NCBI GenBank assembly: GCA_963205275.1
Contig: CAUJIH010000076.1
Coordinates: 1-46,434, forward strand
DNA length: 46,434 nt
From: Verrucomicrobiota bacterium
Lineage (GTDB): Bacteria; Verrucomicrobiota; Verrucomicrobiia; Verrucomicrobiales; DEV007
Reading direction: 5' to 3'
Under the pieces are notes generated by a model that worked only from the letters and a program-made list of their open reading frames with translations, was not told the DNA's origin and made no database searches. Shown in pieces: positions 26,280-36,001 of this stretch; positions within the stretch are counted from its first letter, which is position 1; each line of letters begins with the position of its first letter. Position numbers and translations under genes: made by a program.

Positions 26280-27017
26280 TCACTGAGCGACGGGGACCGG
26301 TGGTTTTAGAGATTGAGCGAGCAACCAGTCATAGAGGGCCGAATCAGCGTAGGCCTTCGACCAAGAATCGTGTCCGGCTTCCGGATCGATGGTGAACTTC
26401 ACTTGTTCATTCCCAATTTTCTTCAGTACATCGACTAGGCGCGAGGATTCCTCTAACGGCACCACCGTATCTTTCCCGCCGTGAAAAACCCACACCGGTA
26501 CTTGTGCCAAACTGCGCACTCGATAGGGAACGCCTCCGCCGCAAATCGGGACAATCGCTGCAAAGCGCTCGGGTGCCCGACAGGCAAATTCCCAAGTGCC
26601 ATAACCTCCCATGCTGAGCCCGGTCAGATACACCCGTGACGGATCGACACGATATTTTGTTTCAATGAAATCGATCAGTTCCAACACCGGCTGCTGGCTC
26701 CACCAGCTATCCTTCGGGCACTGAGGGGAAGCCAAAATGAAAGGGAATTGCTTCCCTTCCGCCACCAGCTTCGGTGGGCCGTGCTTCGCAACCAAATTCA
26801 CATCCGTTCCTCGCTCTCCTGAACCGTGCAAAAATACGACAAGCGGCCATTTCTTGTTCGTATCCGACTGATAGCCATCGGGAAGCGAGAGTAGGTAGTC
26901 GAGGTGCAAAGTCTCAGAGATTTTTTTCTCGAAAACCTCGCTCGTCTGATCAGCAGCCACAAAACCAGAGATCGTAAAGACTCCTGTGAAAATCAAAAAG
27001 AGACGCGACAGATTCAT
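26280..27017 (-). CDS. Secreted alpha/beta hydrolase (esterase or peptidase-like)
   Basis: A 245-residue exported serine hydrolase with signal peptide MNLSRLFLIFTGVFTISGFV. The oxyanion region reads VFLHGSGERGTDVN, the nucleophile elbow GLSMGGYGTWEFA (S135), the acid D183 in FHGGKDTVVP and the base H216 in PEAGHDSWS. This pattern matches the dienelactone hydrolase/prolyl oligopeptidase-like esterases common in polysaccharide-degrading bacteria. The substrate may be an acetylated or feruloylated glycan, but nothing in the sequence decides this. Confidence 0.85.
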   Translation of the reverse strand: MNLSRLFLIFTGVFTISGFVAADQTSEVFEKKISETLHLDYLLSLPDGYQSDTNKKWPLVVFLHGSGERGTDVNLVAKHGPPKLVAEGKQFPFILASPQCPKDSWWSQQPVLELIDFIETKYRVDPSRVYLTGLSMGGYGTWEFACRAPERFAAIVPICGGGVPYRVRSLAQVPVWVFHGGKDTVVPLEESSRLVDVLKKIGNEQVKFTIDPEAGHDSWSKAYADSALYDWLLAQSLKPPVPVAQ

Positions 27018-27202
27018 GGGATCACCATAGCAGTCAATCAGAGAAGCTCACGATAAAAATAGCGCAGCAGACCTGCGTAACGCCGCCATTTCTGTCCAGA
27101 AATTCGCTAAAGATCGATTTAGACGGGATCGCCTGAGCGACTCTGCGCTTGCAATCGTAGCTTGTTCGCGTACCAAGCGGATCTAACGCGAAGAAATCCG
27201 AA

Positions 27203-27220
27203 CTCGCTCAGTCAAGCGAG
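27203..27220 (+). promoter_or_regulatory. Hairpin upstream of enolase
   Basis: CTCGCT at 27203-27208 pairs perfectly with AGCGAG at 27215-27220 around a six-base loop. An AT-rich segment follows, ending with CATAAT at 27259-27264, eight bases before the enolase ATG. If CATAAT is the -10 box the hairpin lies in the promoter, possibly as an operator; otherwise it is in the leader. Confidence 0.25.
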
Positions 27221-27263
27221 ATTTATATTGAAGGTTTCTAAAATAAATCGAAACTAACCATAA

Positions 27264-28559
<1,296 letters not shown>

Positions 28560-28588
28560 GTCTCGGCCTTTTTTGATTTGTTTTTCAC

Positions 28589-28951
28589 ATGAACGATCCC
28601 CTCTTCCCCGATCAGGCTGACTTTAACTTCGACATGCCCGTCGATGGAGCGAAGCCACGGGGAGGCGTCTGGCGGCCGCTGTCGCGGGTAATGGAGTGTG
28701 TCATTTACGCACTCCTCGCCTTGGCAGCAGCGAAATTGTTCGGCCCGGAACTGGGCCGACGTGACAGTCTCACTGCCGAACTCCATCGACTTGAAACCGT
28801 GAGAGATGCGAAGCAGGCACAGGTGGATCGTTTGCTGAGGAATCACCGTCTACTGAAGACCGATAAGACTTTTCTCGAGGCGGTCGCCCGTGATCGTCTC
28901 GATCTTCAACGACCGGGCGAATACATAGTCCGGATTCATCGGGAGGAGTGA
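28589..28951 (+). CDS. FtsB/DivIC-like septum formation initiator
   Basis: A 120-residue bitopic protein: a cytoplasmic N terminus of about 35 residues, one membrane helix (VMECVIYALLALAAAKLF), then a coiled-coil stretch (LTAELHRLETVRDAKQAQVD) and a short C-terminal motif ending LQRPGEYIVRIH, typical of the FtsB/DivIC family. These proteins bridge FtsL and FtsQ in the divisome. Location directly after enolase is a known arrangement for FtsB. The N-terminal tail is longer than in E. coli FtsB. Presence of this gene supports a Verrucomicrobiota origin. Confidence 0.8.
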   Translation: MNDPLFPDQADFNFDMPVDGAKPRGGVWRPLSRVMECVIYALLALAAAKLFGPELGRRDSLTAELHRLETVRDAKQAQVDRLLRNHRLLKTDKTFLEAVARDRLDLQRPGEYIVRIHREE

Positions 28952-29061
28952 TTCACGCCTTTCATCGCCCTCCCGGCTCGAGTGAGACAGGAAGATCGGA
29001 AGATGGGAGCCATGAAACCACTCATCAGAACCTGCTATTTGGCTGCATCACAATCGACTGA

Positions 29062-29823
29062 ATGAATCTTTCTCCGAAAAGCATACTGATGCGAGCGATC
29101 AGCATTCTTCCCGAGTCAATTCAGGTCCGATTCAGACAGTCGCACTACTTTCGAAAGCTGCGTCAAGCACGCCTCACCGATGAGCCAGATCTCGCCGTGA
29201 TCGCACTCTTAACTCGACCGGGAGATACGGTCTTCGACATCGGCGCAAACTTTGGTCTTTTCACCCGTTTCCTCTCCGAATCAGTCGGATCGAACGGACG
29301 AGTTTACTCCTTCGAGCCAACGCTCGATATGTTCGGGGTAATCGAGAATAACTGCCGATTGCTCGGATTGAAGAACACTCGAGTCTTCCGCATCGCTCTG
29401 TCCGATCACTCAGGCCTTGCGGAGATGCGAATTCCTGTCTGGGAAGATGGCACGCTGAATCATTATGAAGCTTCTCTGGAACAATCCATCTCCAGCAGTC
29501 CGACCGGACGCACGCTGCAAGTGCCGGTTTGCTCGCTAGACGATTTCTGCTCCGAGCATCAAGTGGATCGCGTAGATTTCATCAAGTGCGATGTCGAGGG
29601 GCATGAACTAGCCGTCCTAGACGGAGCGCGAGCTACCCTGCTTCGCCATCGTCCGACCGTGTTGATCGAGGTGAATGACCCTCTTGACTCCAGTTCTCAC
29701 GGAGAAAAGGTCCTGAAGAAAATTCGCGAGTTAAATTACGAAATTTTGGTGGTCAAAGACGATCTCCTTGAACCCTGGGATTCCGCTGAAGTCTGCGTGA
29801 ACTACGTTCTTAAGCCAGTCTGA
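29062..29823 (+). CDS. FkbM-family methyltransferase
   Basis: A 253-residue SAM-dependent methyltransferase. The SAM-binding glycine motif is DTVFDIGANFGLFTRFL, followed by GRVYSFEPT, and the FkbM-specific block VDFIKCDVEGHELAVLDGA near residue 175. FkbM proteins O-methylate sugars or polyketides, often in surface polysaccharide pathways. The acceptor cannot be told here, and no glycosyltransferases are adjacent. A strong hairpin lies between it and the next gene. Confidence 0.88.
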   Translation: MNLSPKSILMRAISILPESIQVRFRQSHYFRKLRQARLTDEPDLAVIALLTRPGDTVFDIGANFGLFTRFLSESVGSNGRVYSFEPTLDMFGVIENNCRLLGLKNTRVFRIALSDHSGLAEMRIPVWEDGTLNHYEASLEQSISSSPTGRTLQVPVCSLDDFCSEHQVDRVDFIKCDVEGHELAVLDGARATLLRHRPTVLIEVNDPLDSSSHGEKVLKKIRELNYEILVVKDDLLEPWDSAEVCVNYVLKPV

Positions 29824-29848
29824 TCTGCGTCTGCAGAAAAATTTGCGA

Positions 29849-29878
29849 ATGCGACTCTTTTTTGAAAAAATGTCGCAT
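29849..29878. terminator. Hairpin after the FkbM gene, possible terminator
   Basis: ATGCGAC at 29849-29855 pairs with GTCGCAT at 29872-29878, with an inner run of six T, one G and six A that pairs too, giving a long stem with a small bulge. There is no T tract after it, so it is not a textbook intrinsic terminator. It lies 26 bp after the methyltransferase stop. Confidence 0.4.
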
Positions 29879-29881
29879 GAT

Positions 29882-29928
29882 GAATGAAGTTCATTCGTCT
29901 ATGAGAGGATGACGGGAAGTCCCCCGTC
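29882..29928. promoter_or_regulatory. Two dyads upstream of the TPR protein gene
   Basis: GAATGAA at 29882-29888 and TTCATTC at 29890-29896 form a near-perfect 15-bp palindrome that would suit a dimeric regulator. Just after it, GACGGG at 29911-29916 pairs with CCCGTC at 29923-29928, a leader hairpin 18 bp before the start of the next gene. No known consensus is recognised. Confidence 0.3.
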
Positions 29929-29946
29929 ACACCACTCTTCCCAACG

Positions 29947-32463
29947 ATGAATCTCCTTCGCTCTTCTATTGTCGGATGGGCTGCTCCCTGTCTGGCTGTC
30001 GCCTTCCTCAGCTTATCTCACAGTGAAGCTCAAGCAGGCGGGCTGAACAACAACCGTCGTGGCGGAACTCCGTCAGGCCGTTCGGGACGAATGGCCGCCC
30101 CCTCTCGTCCGAGTATGGCGGCTCCCCGAATGTCAACTCCTCGGTCCATGCCTTCCTCGCGTCCGAGCACACCAGCCCCTCGGATGTCTGCACCTCGGGC
30201 ATCTTCAAACTTCACACGCCCAAGGACCTCTGCAGCACGTCCTACGCCCTCATTACCGCGATCCGTCACGCCTCCGCGCTCAAGAACGTCGGCAACACGG
30301 CAGATTACACCTCCACAGTCGTCATCGGGGCTCACGCGCCCAAGTGCTCCCGTGGTGCGATCCTCTCCTTCACTCTCCCGCCCCCGCCCATCCTCCACTC
30401 CTCACCCAAGTCGTTCAAAGCAGGGAACTTCACTCTCTCACCGTCCGAGCGGTTCTTCGCTCGCTTCTAAGCCCTCCCAAAGGACTCCACCACCCGCTCC
30501 GGCTCGTGTGACACCCTCTCGTGCACCTGCTTCTCCCTCCTCTCATCTTTCCAAAGTCCGGACGCAGCCAATGCCACCGACGAACATGCGTCCCACCCCG
30601 AAGGTTCCCTCTCCGCATCTGGGAGTTTCCAAACCTTCCAGTCCACCGGCGGCAAGTTCTCACTTATCTAGGAATCCAGTCCGCGCTGACGATAAACAGC
30701 CATCGCGCAGCAATGCTTCTCCACGAGTTTCTCCGAGGCCCTCCGTGACGCCTCTAGGATTGAATGGAGGATTGAGAAAGCCCACTCTAGGCGACCGTCC
30801 CATCAATGGAACGAAGAATAACTCCAGAAAGATTCCCAATGCTCTCGCAAAGTCACAAATCACTCGTCCAACTGCACTTGCGCCGCGCCCAACTCAAAAA
30901 GTCGCAGCCGCTCGGCCTCATTTAGTGGATCGAAGCGCACAGTCTGCACACCGCTCTCCCTTGCGTGCATCGAGGCCTAGCAGGACCAATCTCGCTCCTG
31001 CAATCAGTTCTGCGGGCGTCAAAGGAAATCCCGCTTCCCGTGCAACGCTTCCTGCCAGACGACTGAGTCGCCCCCTCATCACTACGGCCAGCAGTCGCGG
31101 TCTCTACCGTCCGCAACATAGAAATCACGGACATTCTTCCTCTGCCGGAAACGGTCACTGGAGCAACTACGGCGTATGGAGAGATTTTAACCATGGATCA
31201 TTTCATTCCGGCCATCATGGTCACGGCTCCATTTATCCAACGCTCCTCTCGTCGGTGAACTACGCCCTAGTTCCCCGCTACTGGGGCAGTGATCCTTGGT
31301 GGAGCTGTGGTTATACGAACTCCTGGTATCACGGATCGTGGAACTATGGGTGGAATCATCACTGGCATGACCGCTACGCATACTATCGCCGACCTCTGTT
31401 CTCATACCCGCCTGGATACAATCCGTATTACTACACGTCGTCATCCTTCGTGCCGTGGGGATTGGCAAGCTGGACTCTCGGGCGCTTAGCCTATGACACC
31501 GGTTACTACAGCTATTACAATCCCTACCCCACCTCACCCGTCATCATTGACAATACAGTCATTCGATACTCGGAGCCGATTACCACGATCGCTTCGAATG
31601 TTGACACGGTCCGTACAGAAGATGAAGCAAAGACGGCGGAAGAGAAAGCAAGGGCAGCCATGGATCGCGCACGAGACGCCTTTCAGAGAGGCGACTATGT
31701 GACCGCCTCTTCCGCCATCAACGATGCAATCTCCCAAACGCCAGGAAATTCTGTCTTTCACGAATTTCGCGCCCTCACCCTCTTCGCTCTCGGACGATAT
31801 GATGATGCCGCCGGGATTCTCCACTCCGTTCTGGCTTCCGGGCCAGGATGGAACTGGGAGACGATGATCGACTTCTATGGTGATCCGGAGCAGTACACTA
31901 ACCAATTTCGCAGACTGGAAGATTTCGTAGTCGCCAATCCTGACTCGGCTCCTTCTCGCTTGCTCCTCGCCTATCATTACATGGTCGGAGGGAATCTGAC
32001 GGAGGCAGCAGAAATGCTCGATCAGGTCGTCGAAATCCAGCCTCGCGATACTGTGGCCACCCAGCTTCGATCTCTGCTAAAAGATTCTGATGCCGAGGCT
32101 ACGGCGGAAAAATTGGAGGAGAAACCAGCCCCCGAAGCCACGAAGGAGGCTCCGCCCGAGGAAGCTGACAAAGCCCCCATTTCCAAAGAAGCACTCGTTG
32201 GGATCTGGAAGGCAAAATCCACGGAGGGAAAGACGATCACTCTCTCGCTAACAGCCATCGGAACATTTTCCTGGGAATACGAAGGAGCATCTGAAAAAGT
32301 GCTCAGCGGAGAATGGTCACTGGATAAGGATGGCCTGCTGGTGCTCGCAGATGAAGACGTGCAAATGATAGGCGACATCGCTCTGAATCCCGACGGGACG
32401 CTTCACTTCCTCATGGCAGGGAGTCCAGACGGCGATCCGGGCTTAACCTTTCAGAAGGAATGA
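29947..32463 (+). CDS. Secreted Pro/Arg/Ser-rich protein with aromatic/His-rich and TPR regions
   Basis: An 838-residue exported protein: signal peptide (1-31), then about 350 residues of basic, Pro/Ser/Arg-rich low complexity with recurring RPS, TPR and SRP words (for example MAAPSRPSMAAPRMSTPR), then an aromatic and His-rich section (WGSDPWWSCGYTNSWYHGSW, RYAYYRRPLFSYPPGYNPYY) near 430-510. TPR-like helices (ARDAFQRGDYVTASSAINDA, EFRALTLFALGRYDDAAGIL) fill about 555-690. A Glu/Pro/Ala linker leads to a beta-rich C-terminal domain beginning GIWKAKSTEGKTITLSL. The first part could bind peptidoglycan, DNA or polysaccharide by charge. The family and function are unknown; two dyads lie upstream. 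Confidence 0.75.
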   Translation: MNLLRSSIVGWAAPCLAVAFLSLSHSEAQAGGLNNNRRGGTPSGRSGRMAAPSRPSMAAPRMSTPRSMPSSRPSTPAPRMSAPRASSNFTRPRTSAARPTPSLPRSVTPPRSRTSATRQITPPQSSSGLTRPSAPVVRSSPSLSRPRPSSTPHPSRSKQGTSLSHRPSGSSLASKPSQRTPPPAPARVTPSRAPASPSSHLSKVRTQPMPPTNMRPTPKVPSPHLGVSKPSSPPAASSHLSRNPVRADDKQPSRSNASPRVSPRPSVTPLGLNGGLRKPTLGDRPINGTKNNSRKIPNALAKSQITRPTALAPRPTQKVAAARPHLVDRSAQSAHRSPLRASRPSRTNLAPAISSAGVKGNPASRATLPARRLSRPLITTASSRGLYRPQHRNHGHSSSAGNGHWSNYGVWRDFNHGSFHSGHHGHGSIYPTLLSSVNYALVPRYWGSDPWWSCGYTNSWYHGSWNYGWNHHWHDRYAYYRRPLFSYPPGYNPYYYTSSSFVPWGLASWTLGRLAYDTGYYSYYNPYPTSPVIIDNTVIRYSEPITTIASNVDTVRTEDEAKTAEEKARAAMDRARDAFQRGDYVTASSAINDAISQTPGNSVFHEFRALTLFALGRYDDAAGILHSVLASGPGWNWETMIDFYGDPEQYTNQFRRLEDFVVANPDSAPSRLLLAYHYMVGGNLTEAAEMLDQVVEIQPRDTVATQLRSLLKDSDAEATAEKLEEKPAPEATKEAPPEEADKAPISKEALVGIWKAKSTEGKTITLSLTAIGTFSWEYEGASEKVLSGEWSLDKDGLLVLADEDVQMIGDIALNPDGTLHFLMAGSPDGDPGLTFQKE

Positions 32464-32730
32464 GGTAGGCGAAGGCTTCGGAGCGTTTGAATTGCTGCGA
32501 AGTACTTCGCTCCATGCTCAGGACATCGGCCAGCACATTCACAATCACTTATACGCTGGACGGGGTGAAATGGAGGGAGAAGACAGTGATCGAGGGAAAG
32601 ACGAACCTCGAAGGAAAGGTGAGTAGATCCGTACGATGCGCACTGCGCCGAGCCTCAAATCGATGATCGAATTACTGCAAGAAAAATTCGATATTTCCAT
32701 AATATCAAAAATCAGTTACTATTCAGTCTG
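32464..32730. other. Intergenic gap with a weak small ORF and a -10-like hexamer
   Basis: A 50-codon frame runs from an ATG at 32514 to a stop at 32664-32666 and includes TFTITYTLDGVKWREKTVIE, which looks like beta strands. It has no ribosome-binding site and no recognisable homologue, so it is recorded only as a possibility and could be a decayed fragment. Near the right end TACTAT at 32717-32722 lies eight bases before the L,D-transpeptidase ATG and may be its -10 box. Confidence 0.25.
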
Positions 32731-33465
32731 ATGATGCGCTTTCTCTTTCTATTCCTTTTTTCTCTTGGCCTACTTCTGAATGGATCGGCGTTCGAACTCC
32801 CGGGGCAGTCAACTCAGTTGATCGTCGGCACGGCGGCTAGCTGGGATTCGTCCTGGGTCGACCTAGCCTTCTATGAACGGCAGCCCGGTGGAGCTTGGCA
32901 GTCAACAGGATTTCAGTGGAAGGGGAGACTGGGGAAAAACGGACTGGTATGGGGACGAGGCTTGAATCCGGTACCCCAAGGGACTCGAATGAAGACTGAG
33001 GGAGATCGCCGTGCTCCGGCAGGGGTCTTCGATCTCGGCGGTGCTTGGGGCTACGCGCCAGAGATTCAAAGAGCGCCGTCTCTCAATTATGTACAGGTGA
33101 CTTCTCGTGATCTGTGGTTCGAGGATCCACAGTCTCCGCTGTATAACCAATACATGCGAATCGATCACGAGCCGAGGTCACCGGAAGAGAAAAAGGCGCA
33201 AATGAAGCAGGGCGACTATGCTCACTCGCTCAAGCTCTTCATTGCACATAATGCCTATCCTCGCATCCAGCCGGGTGGAGGATCATCCATCTTTTTCCAC
33301 ATCTGGAGAAACGGTGGAAACTCTACGACTTTCGGCTGTACGACGATGGCGGAGGAAAATCTGCGACGACTGATTGCAAGCATCACCCCTGAGCGGAGAC
33401 CCCTGTACGTCCTTCTTCCGAAGGCGGAATATGATCGCTATCGAGCAGAATGGAAGCTGCCGTGA
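32731..33465 (+). CDS. Secreted L,D-transpeptidase (YkuD domain)
   Basis: A 244-residue exported protein with signal peptide MMRFLFLFLFSLGLLLNGSA. The YkuD active-site pattern is present: SSIFFHIWRNGG with H190, then TTFGCTTMAEENL with the nucleophile C203. L,D-transpeptidases make 3-3 crosslinks in peptidoglycan or attach proteins to it. Earlier conserved segments are RRAPAGVFDLGGAWGY and KLFIAHNAYP. No LysM or other wall-binding domain is seen. It is the last gene before a convergent minus-strand block; its stop is only 5 bp from the next stop. Confidence 0.88.
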   Translation: MMRFLFLFLFSLGLLLNGSAFELPGQSTQLIVGTAASWDSSWVDLAFYERQPGGAWQSTGFQWKGRLGKNGLVWGRGLNPVPQGTRMKTEGDRRAPAGVFDLGGAWGYAPEIQRAPSLNYVQVTSRDLWFEDPQSPLYNQYMRIDHEPRSPEEKKAQMKQGDYAHSLKLFIAHNAYPRIQPGGGSSIFFHIWRNGGNSTTFGCTTMAEENLRRLIASITPERRPLYVLLPKAEYDRYRAEWKLP

Positions 33466-33470
33466 ACGGA

Positions 33471-34397
33471 TCAAACCGAACATATCTCAATCGCTTGGCG
33501 AAGTGACTGTAGCTTGTCCGGGCGCTTGGGCACAAATTCCTGACCGACCCAGCCCTGATATCCCGTCTCGACAATCGCTCGCATAATCGCGGGGTAGTGC
33601 AGTTCCTGTGTATCGTCGATTTCTCCTCGTCCCGGAACTCCGCCCGTGTGGTAGTGGCTGAAGTACTGATGCCGCTCGCGAATGGTATCGATCACGTCGC
33701 CTTCCATGATCTGCATGTGGTAGATGTCATAGAGCAGTTTGAAACTCTCTGAGCCGACCGCCTGACAGAGCTCCGCTCCCCAAGAGGACAGATCGCACAT
33801 GTAGTCTTTGTGATTTCGCTTGGAGTTTAACAGCTCCATCGTCAGAGTAATGCCGTGTTTCTCACAGAGTGGCAAAAGTCGCTTGATTCCAATCACGCAG
33901 TTTTTGAGTCCTTGCTCATCGTCCATGCCATCGCGATTCCCTGAGAAGCAGATCACATTGCGAAAGCCGGCGTCAGCACTGGCTTTTAGTAGTGGCTCAT
34001 AGATCTCCAGGAGAATGTCGTGGTTTTCGAGACGATTGAGACCGTGAGGGATCGATCCAATGTTTTTCTTCTTTCCGTCCACCTCGATAGCGCGTGAGGG
34101 GGCGCTGACCATGGGGCAGTACATGTCGTGCTTCCGCACCGTCTCGAAGTCGCTGGGATCGAGGAGGTCGATCGCCTCGACTCCGAACTCTTTCACCGCC
34201 GTGCAAAGATCGTCGAGAGAGAAGCTCTTGAAACACCAACGGCTGACCGAATGATGAATTTTCCCGCTTACCCCTTCCTTCTTAGCTGCTTCTTCGGCGA
34301 GAGAAAATCGTTCGTTCAGAGAAGCGACTATCGCGGCAACGGCAGCGCTCGATTTCGCAAGAAAGGATCGACGGGGAGAAGCAGGCAGAGTTTCCAT
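33471..34397 (-). CDS. Tat-exported TIM-barrel sugar isomerase/hydroxypyruvate isomerase-like
   Basis: A 308-residue xylose-isomerase-like TIM barrel. The ATG at 34397 gives METLPASPRRSFLAKSS, a twin-arginine signal; a further ATG would add 10 residues. Barrel segments include FGVEAIDLLDPSDFETVRKH, NVICFSGNRDGMDDEQG, ITLTMELLNSKRNHKDYM, SFKLLYDIYHMQIMEGD and YFSHYHTGGVPGRGEID, with Glu, Asp, His and Glu metal ligands in the usual order. Hydroxypyruvate isomerase is the nearest annotated member but PVC homologues are mostly uncharacterised. It is in the same direction as the next three genes. Confidence 0.82.
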   Translation of the reverse strand: METLPASPRRSFLAKSSAAVAAIVASLNERFSLAEEAAKKEGVSGKIHHSVSRWCFKSFSLDDLCTAVKEFGVEAIDLLDPSDFETVRKHDMYCPMVSAPSRAIEVDGKKKNIGSIPHGLNRLENHDILLEIYEPLLKASADAGFRNVICFSGNRDGMDDEQGLKNCVIGIKRLLPLCEKHGITLTMELLNSKRNHKDYMCDLSSWGAELCQAVGSESFKLLYDIYHMQIMEGDVIDTIRERHQYFSHYHTGGVPGRGEIDDTQELHYPAIMRAIVETGYQGWVGQEFVPKRPDKLQSLRQAIEICSV

Positions 34398-34579
34398 GAT
34401 GCGGAATCGCACAGGAATCGACTTCAAGCAAGCACGGATTCGAGTATCTGGTGAGATGTAAGAGAAACAAGGTCGATGTGATCAACAATCACCCGTGCTA
34501 AGAACGACGAATTCTCATCCGCCTACACTTGCACTTTCGCAGACACCTCTAGGCCTCTTACGTTCTGGAATCGCGTCAC

Positions 34580-35938
34580 TTACAGTCCTTTGATCTCCCA
34601 GCCCTTGCGATAACTCTCGTGAATCAGGGCATTCGCAGCATCGGATCCGACGAATTTGCCTGCCTTGGCATCCCATTTCAGAGTCTCGCCGGGAAGACGC
34701 ATGGCGACAGTTCCCAGCAATACGGTCTCCGTCATCGGCACTGCGTAATCGAAGTTGGCGCGGGGCTTCTTCGAGATATTTCCGCGAATCGCATCAGCGA
34801 AGTTTTTGTGATGGTGCTCGGCTTCTACGGCTTCGATCACTTCGTCAGAGCGCTTTCCATTCCGATAGACCACAGGCATCGCGCTGCCATGGAAGATCGC
34901 CAAGACTCCAGTCGATCCCACGACAATCGTGCCGCTGGACGGAACCTTCTGGATGATTTTACCTTCAGAATCCTTCTCTTCAGGACCGAGTAGGGCCAAT
35001 ACTTCTGCCGGAGGGCGCTGCACGCCGTCGTACCAGTAGAAATCAAAATCTCCGTCGGTCAGGGCATTCCCTTTCATCCGGTGATGAATCTTCCCGTCCA
35101 GAGGCCAACTATCGCCATCTACAGGAGCGGGGCCAAGCGAGACCACAGAGAGGGTTTCTGGCTCTCCCAGCCCCATGAACCAAGGATGGTAGATGTGGCA
35201 ACCCATGTCCCCGAGCGTGCCCGTCCCATAGCCGATACGCTTGCGCCAGTTGCTGGGGTGAAACTCGCGCGGAACGAACTTTCTCTCACGCCCCACGCCC
35301 AGCCAATAATCCCAGTTCAGAGTCTCCGGCGGAGCTTCATCGCTGACGGGTAGCGGATCCATAGATCCCCAGGACTTGGGGCAGGAACTGTGAACCTCTT
35401 TCACTTTTCCGACGATGCCCTCGCGGAGCAGTTTCACCGCCGTGCGGTTCGGAGAACTGGAGGAAACCTGAATCCCCATCTGCGTCGTCAGCTTGTGCTC
35501 ACCAGCAAAGGCGCGAAGCGCTCGCCCCTCCGAGATCGTCCGAGTGAGCGGTTTTTCGCAATACACATGCTTGCCGAGTTGCATGGCTGACATGGCGATG
35601 GGGGCGTGCATGTGATCGGGGGTACCGATAACGACTGCATCGATTTCATTCTGGAGCTTGTCGAGCAATTCGCGCCAATCTTGGAAGATTTTCGCATTCG
35701 GGTGCTCATTCCTCACCTTATCACAGCGGCCCAGATCGACATCAGCGACCGCAACGAGGGTGGTGTTGGGCACCTGAAGCATCTCCGTAAGATCCCCCCA
35801 TGCACGACCCGCCGCACCGAAGTTAGCAAAGCGAAGGTTCTCGCTGGGAGCGCCGGAAGCAGTGCTTTTCCAGCCGATCCAGGGAGCGGCGATGGCAGTG
35901 GTGGTGGCGGTGCGGAAGAAGTGGCGTCGTGTCGTCAT
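34580..35938 (-). CDS. Tat-exported Gfo/Idh/MocA-family oxidoreductase
   Basis: A 452-residue NAD(P)-dependent sugar dehydrogenase type. The ATG at 35938 starts a Tat signal (MTTRRHFFRTATTTAIAAPW). The Rossmann fold includes LRFANFGAAGRAWGDLTEM and IDAVVIGTPDHMHAPIAMSA, and the family's EKPL motif is in GKHVYCEKPLTRTISEGRAL. The C-terminal substrate domain contains GTGTLGDMGCHIYHPWFMGL. These proteins oxidise or isomerise sugars and inositols; the cofactor is presumably loaded before Tat export. Substrate unknown. It is transcribed before the TIM-barrel isomerase, 182 bp apart. Confidence 0.9.
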   Translation of the reverse strand: MTTRRHFFRTATTTAIAAPWIGWKSTASGAPSENLRFANFGAAGRAWGDLTEMLQVPNTTLVAVADVDLGRCDKVRNEHPNAKIFQDWRELLDKLQNEIDAVVIGTPDHMHAPIAMSAMQLGKHVYCEKPLTRTISEGRALRAFAGEHKLTTQMGIQVSSSSPNRTAVKLLREGIVGKVKEVHSSCPKSWGSMDPLPVSDEAPPETLNWDYWLGVGRERKFVPREFHPSNWRKRIGYGTGTLGDMGCHIYHPWFMGLGEPETLSVVSLGPAPVDGDSWPLDGKIHHRMKGNALTDGDFDFYWYDGVQRPPAEVLALLGPEEKDSEGKIIQKVPSSGTIVVGSTGVLAIFHGSAMPVVYRNGKRSDEVIEAVEAEHHHKNFADAIRGNISKKPRANFDYAVPMTETVLLGTVAMRLPGETLKWDAKAGKFVGSDAANALIHESYRKGWEIKGL

Positions 35939-36001
35939 AGCAGGTTGGGGTATCAATCAAATGAAGTAGATCAGAGAAATTACGTTTTGGAAGGGCGAAT
36001 A

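Noticed and set aside
29062..32463. Capsule or polysaccharide gene cluster around the FkbM methyltransferase
   Set aside because: No glycosyltransferase, polymerase or flippase is present nearby; FkbM stands alone.
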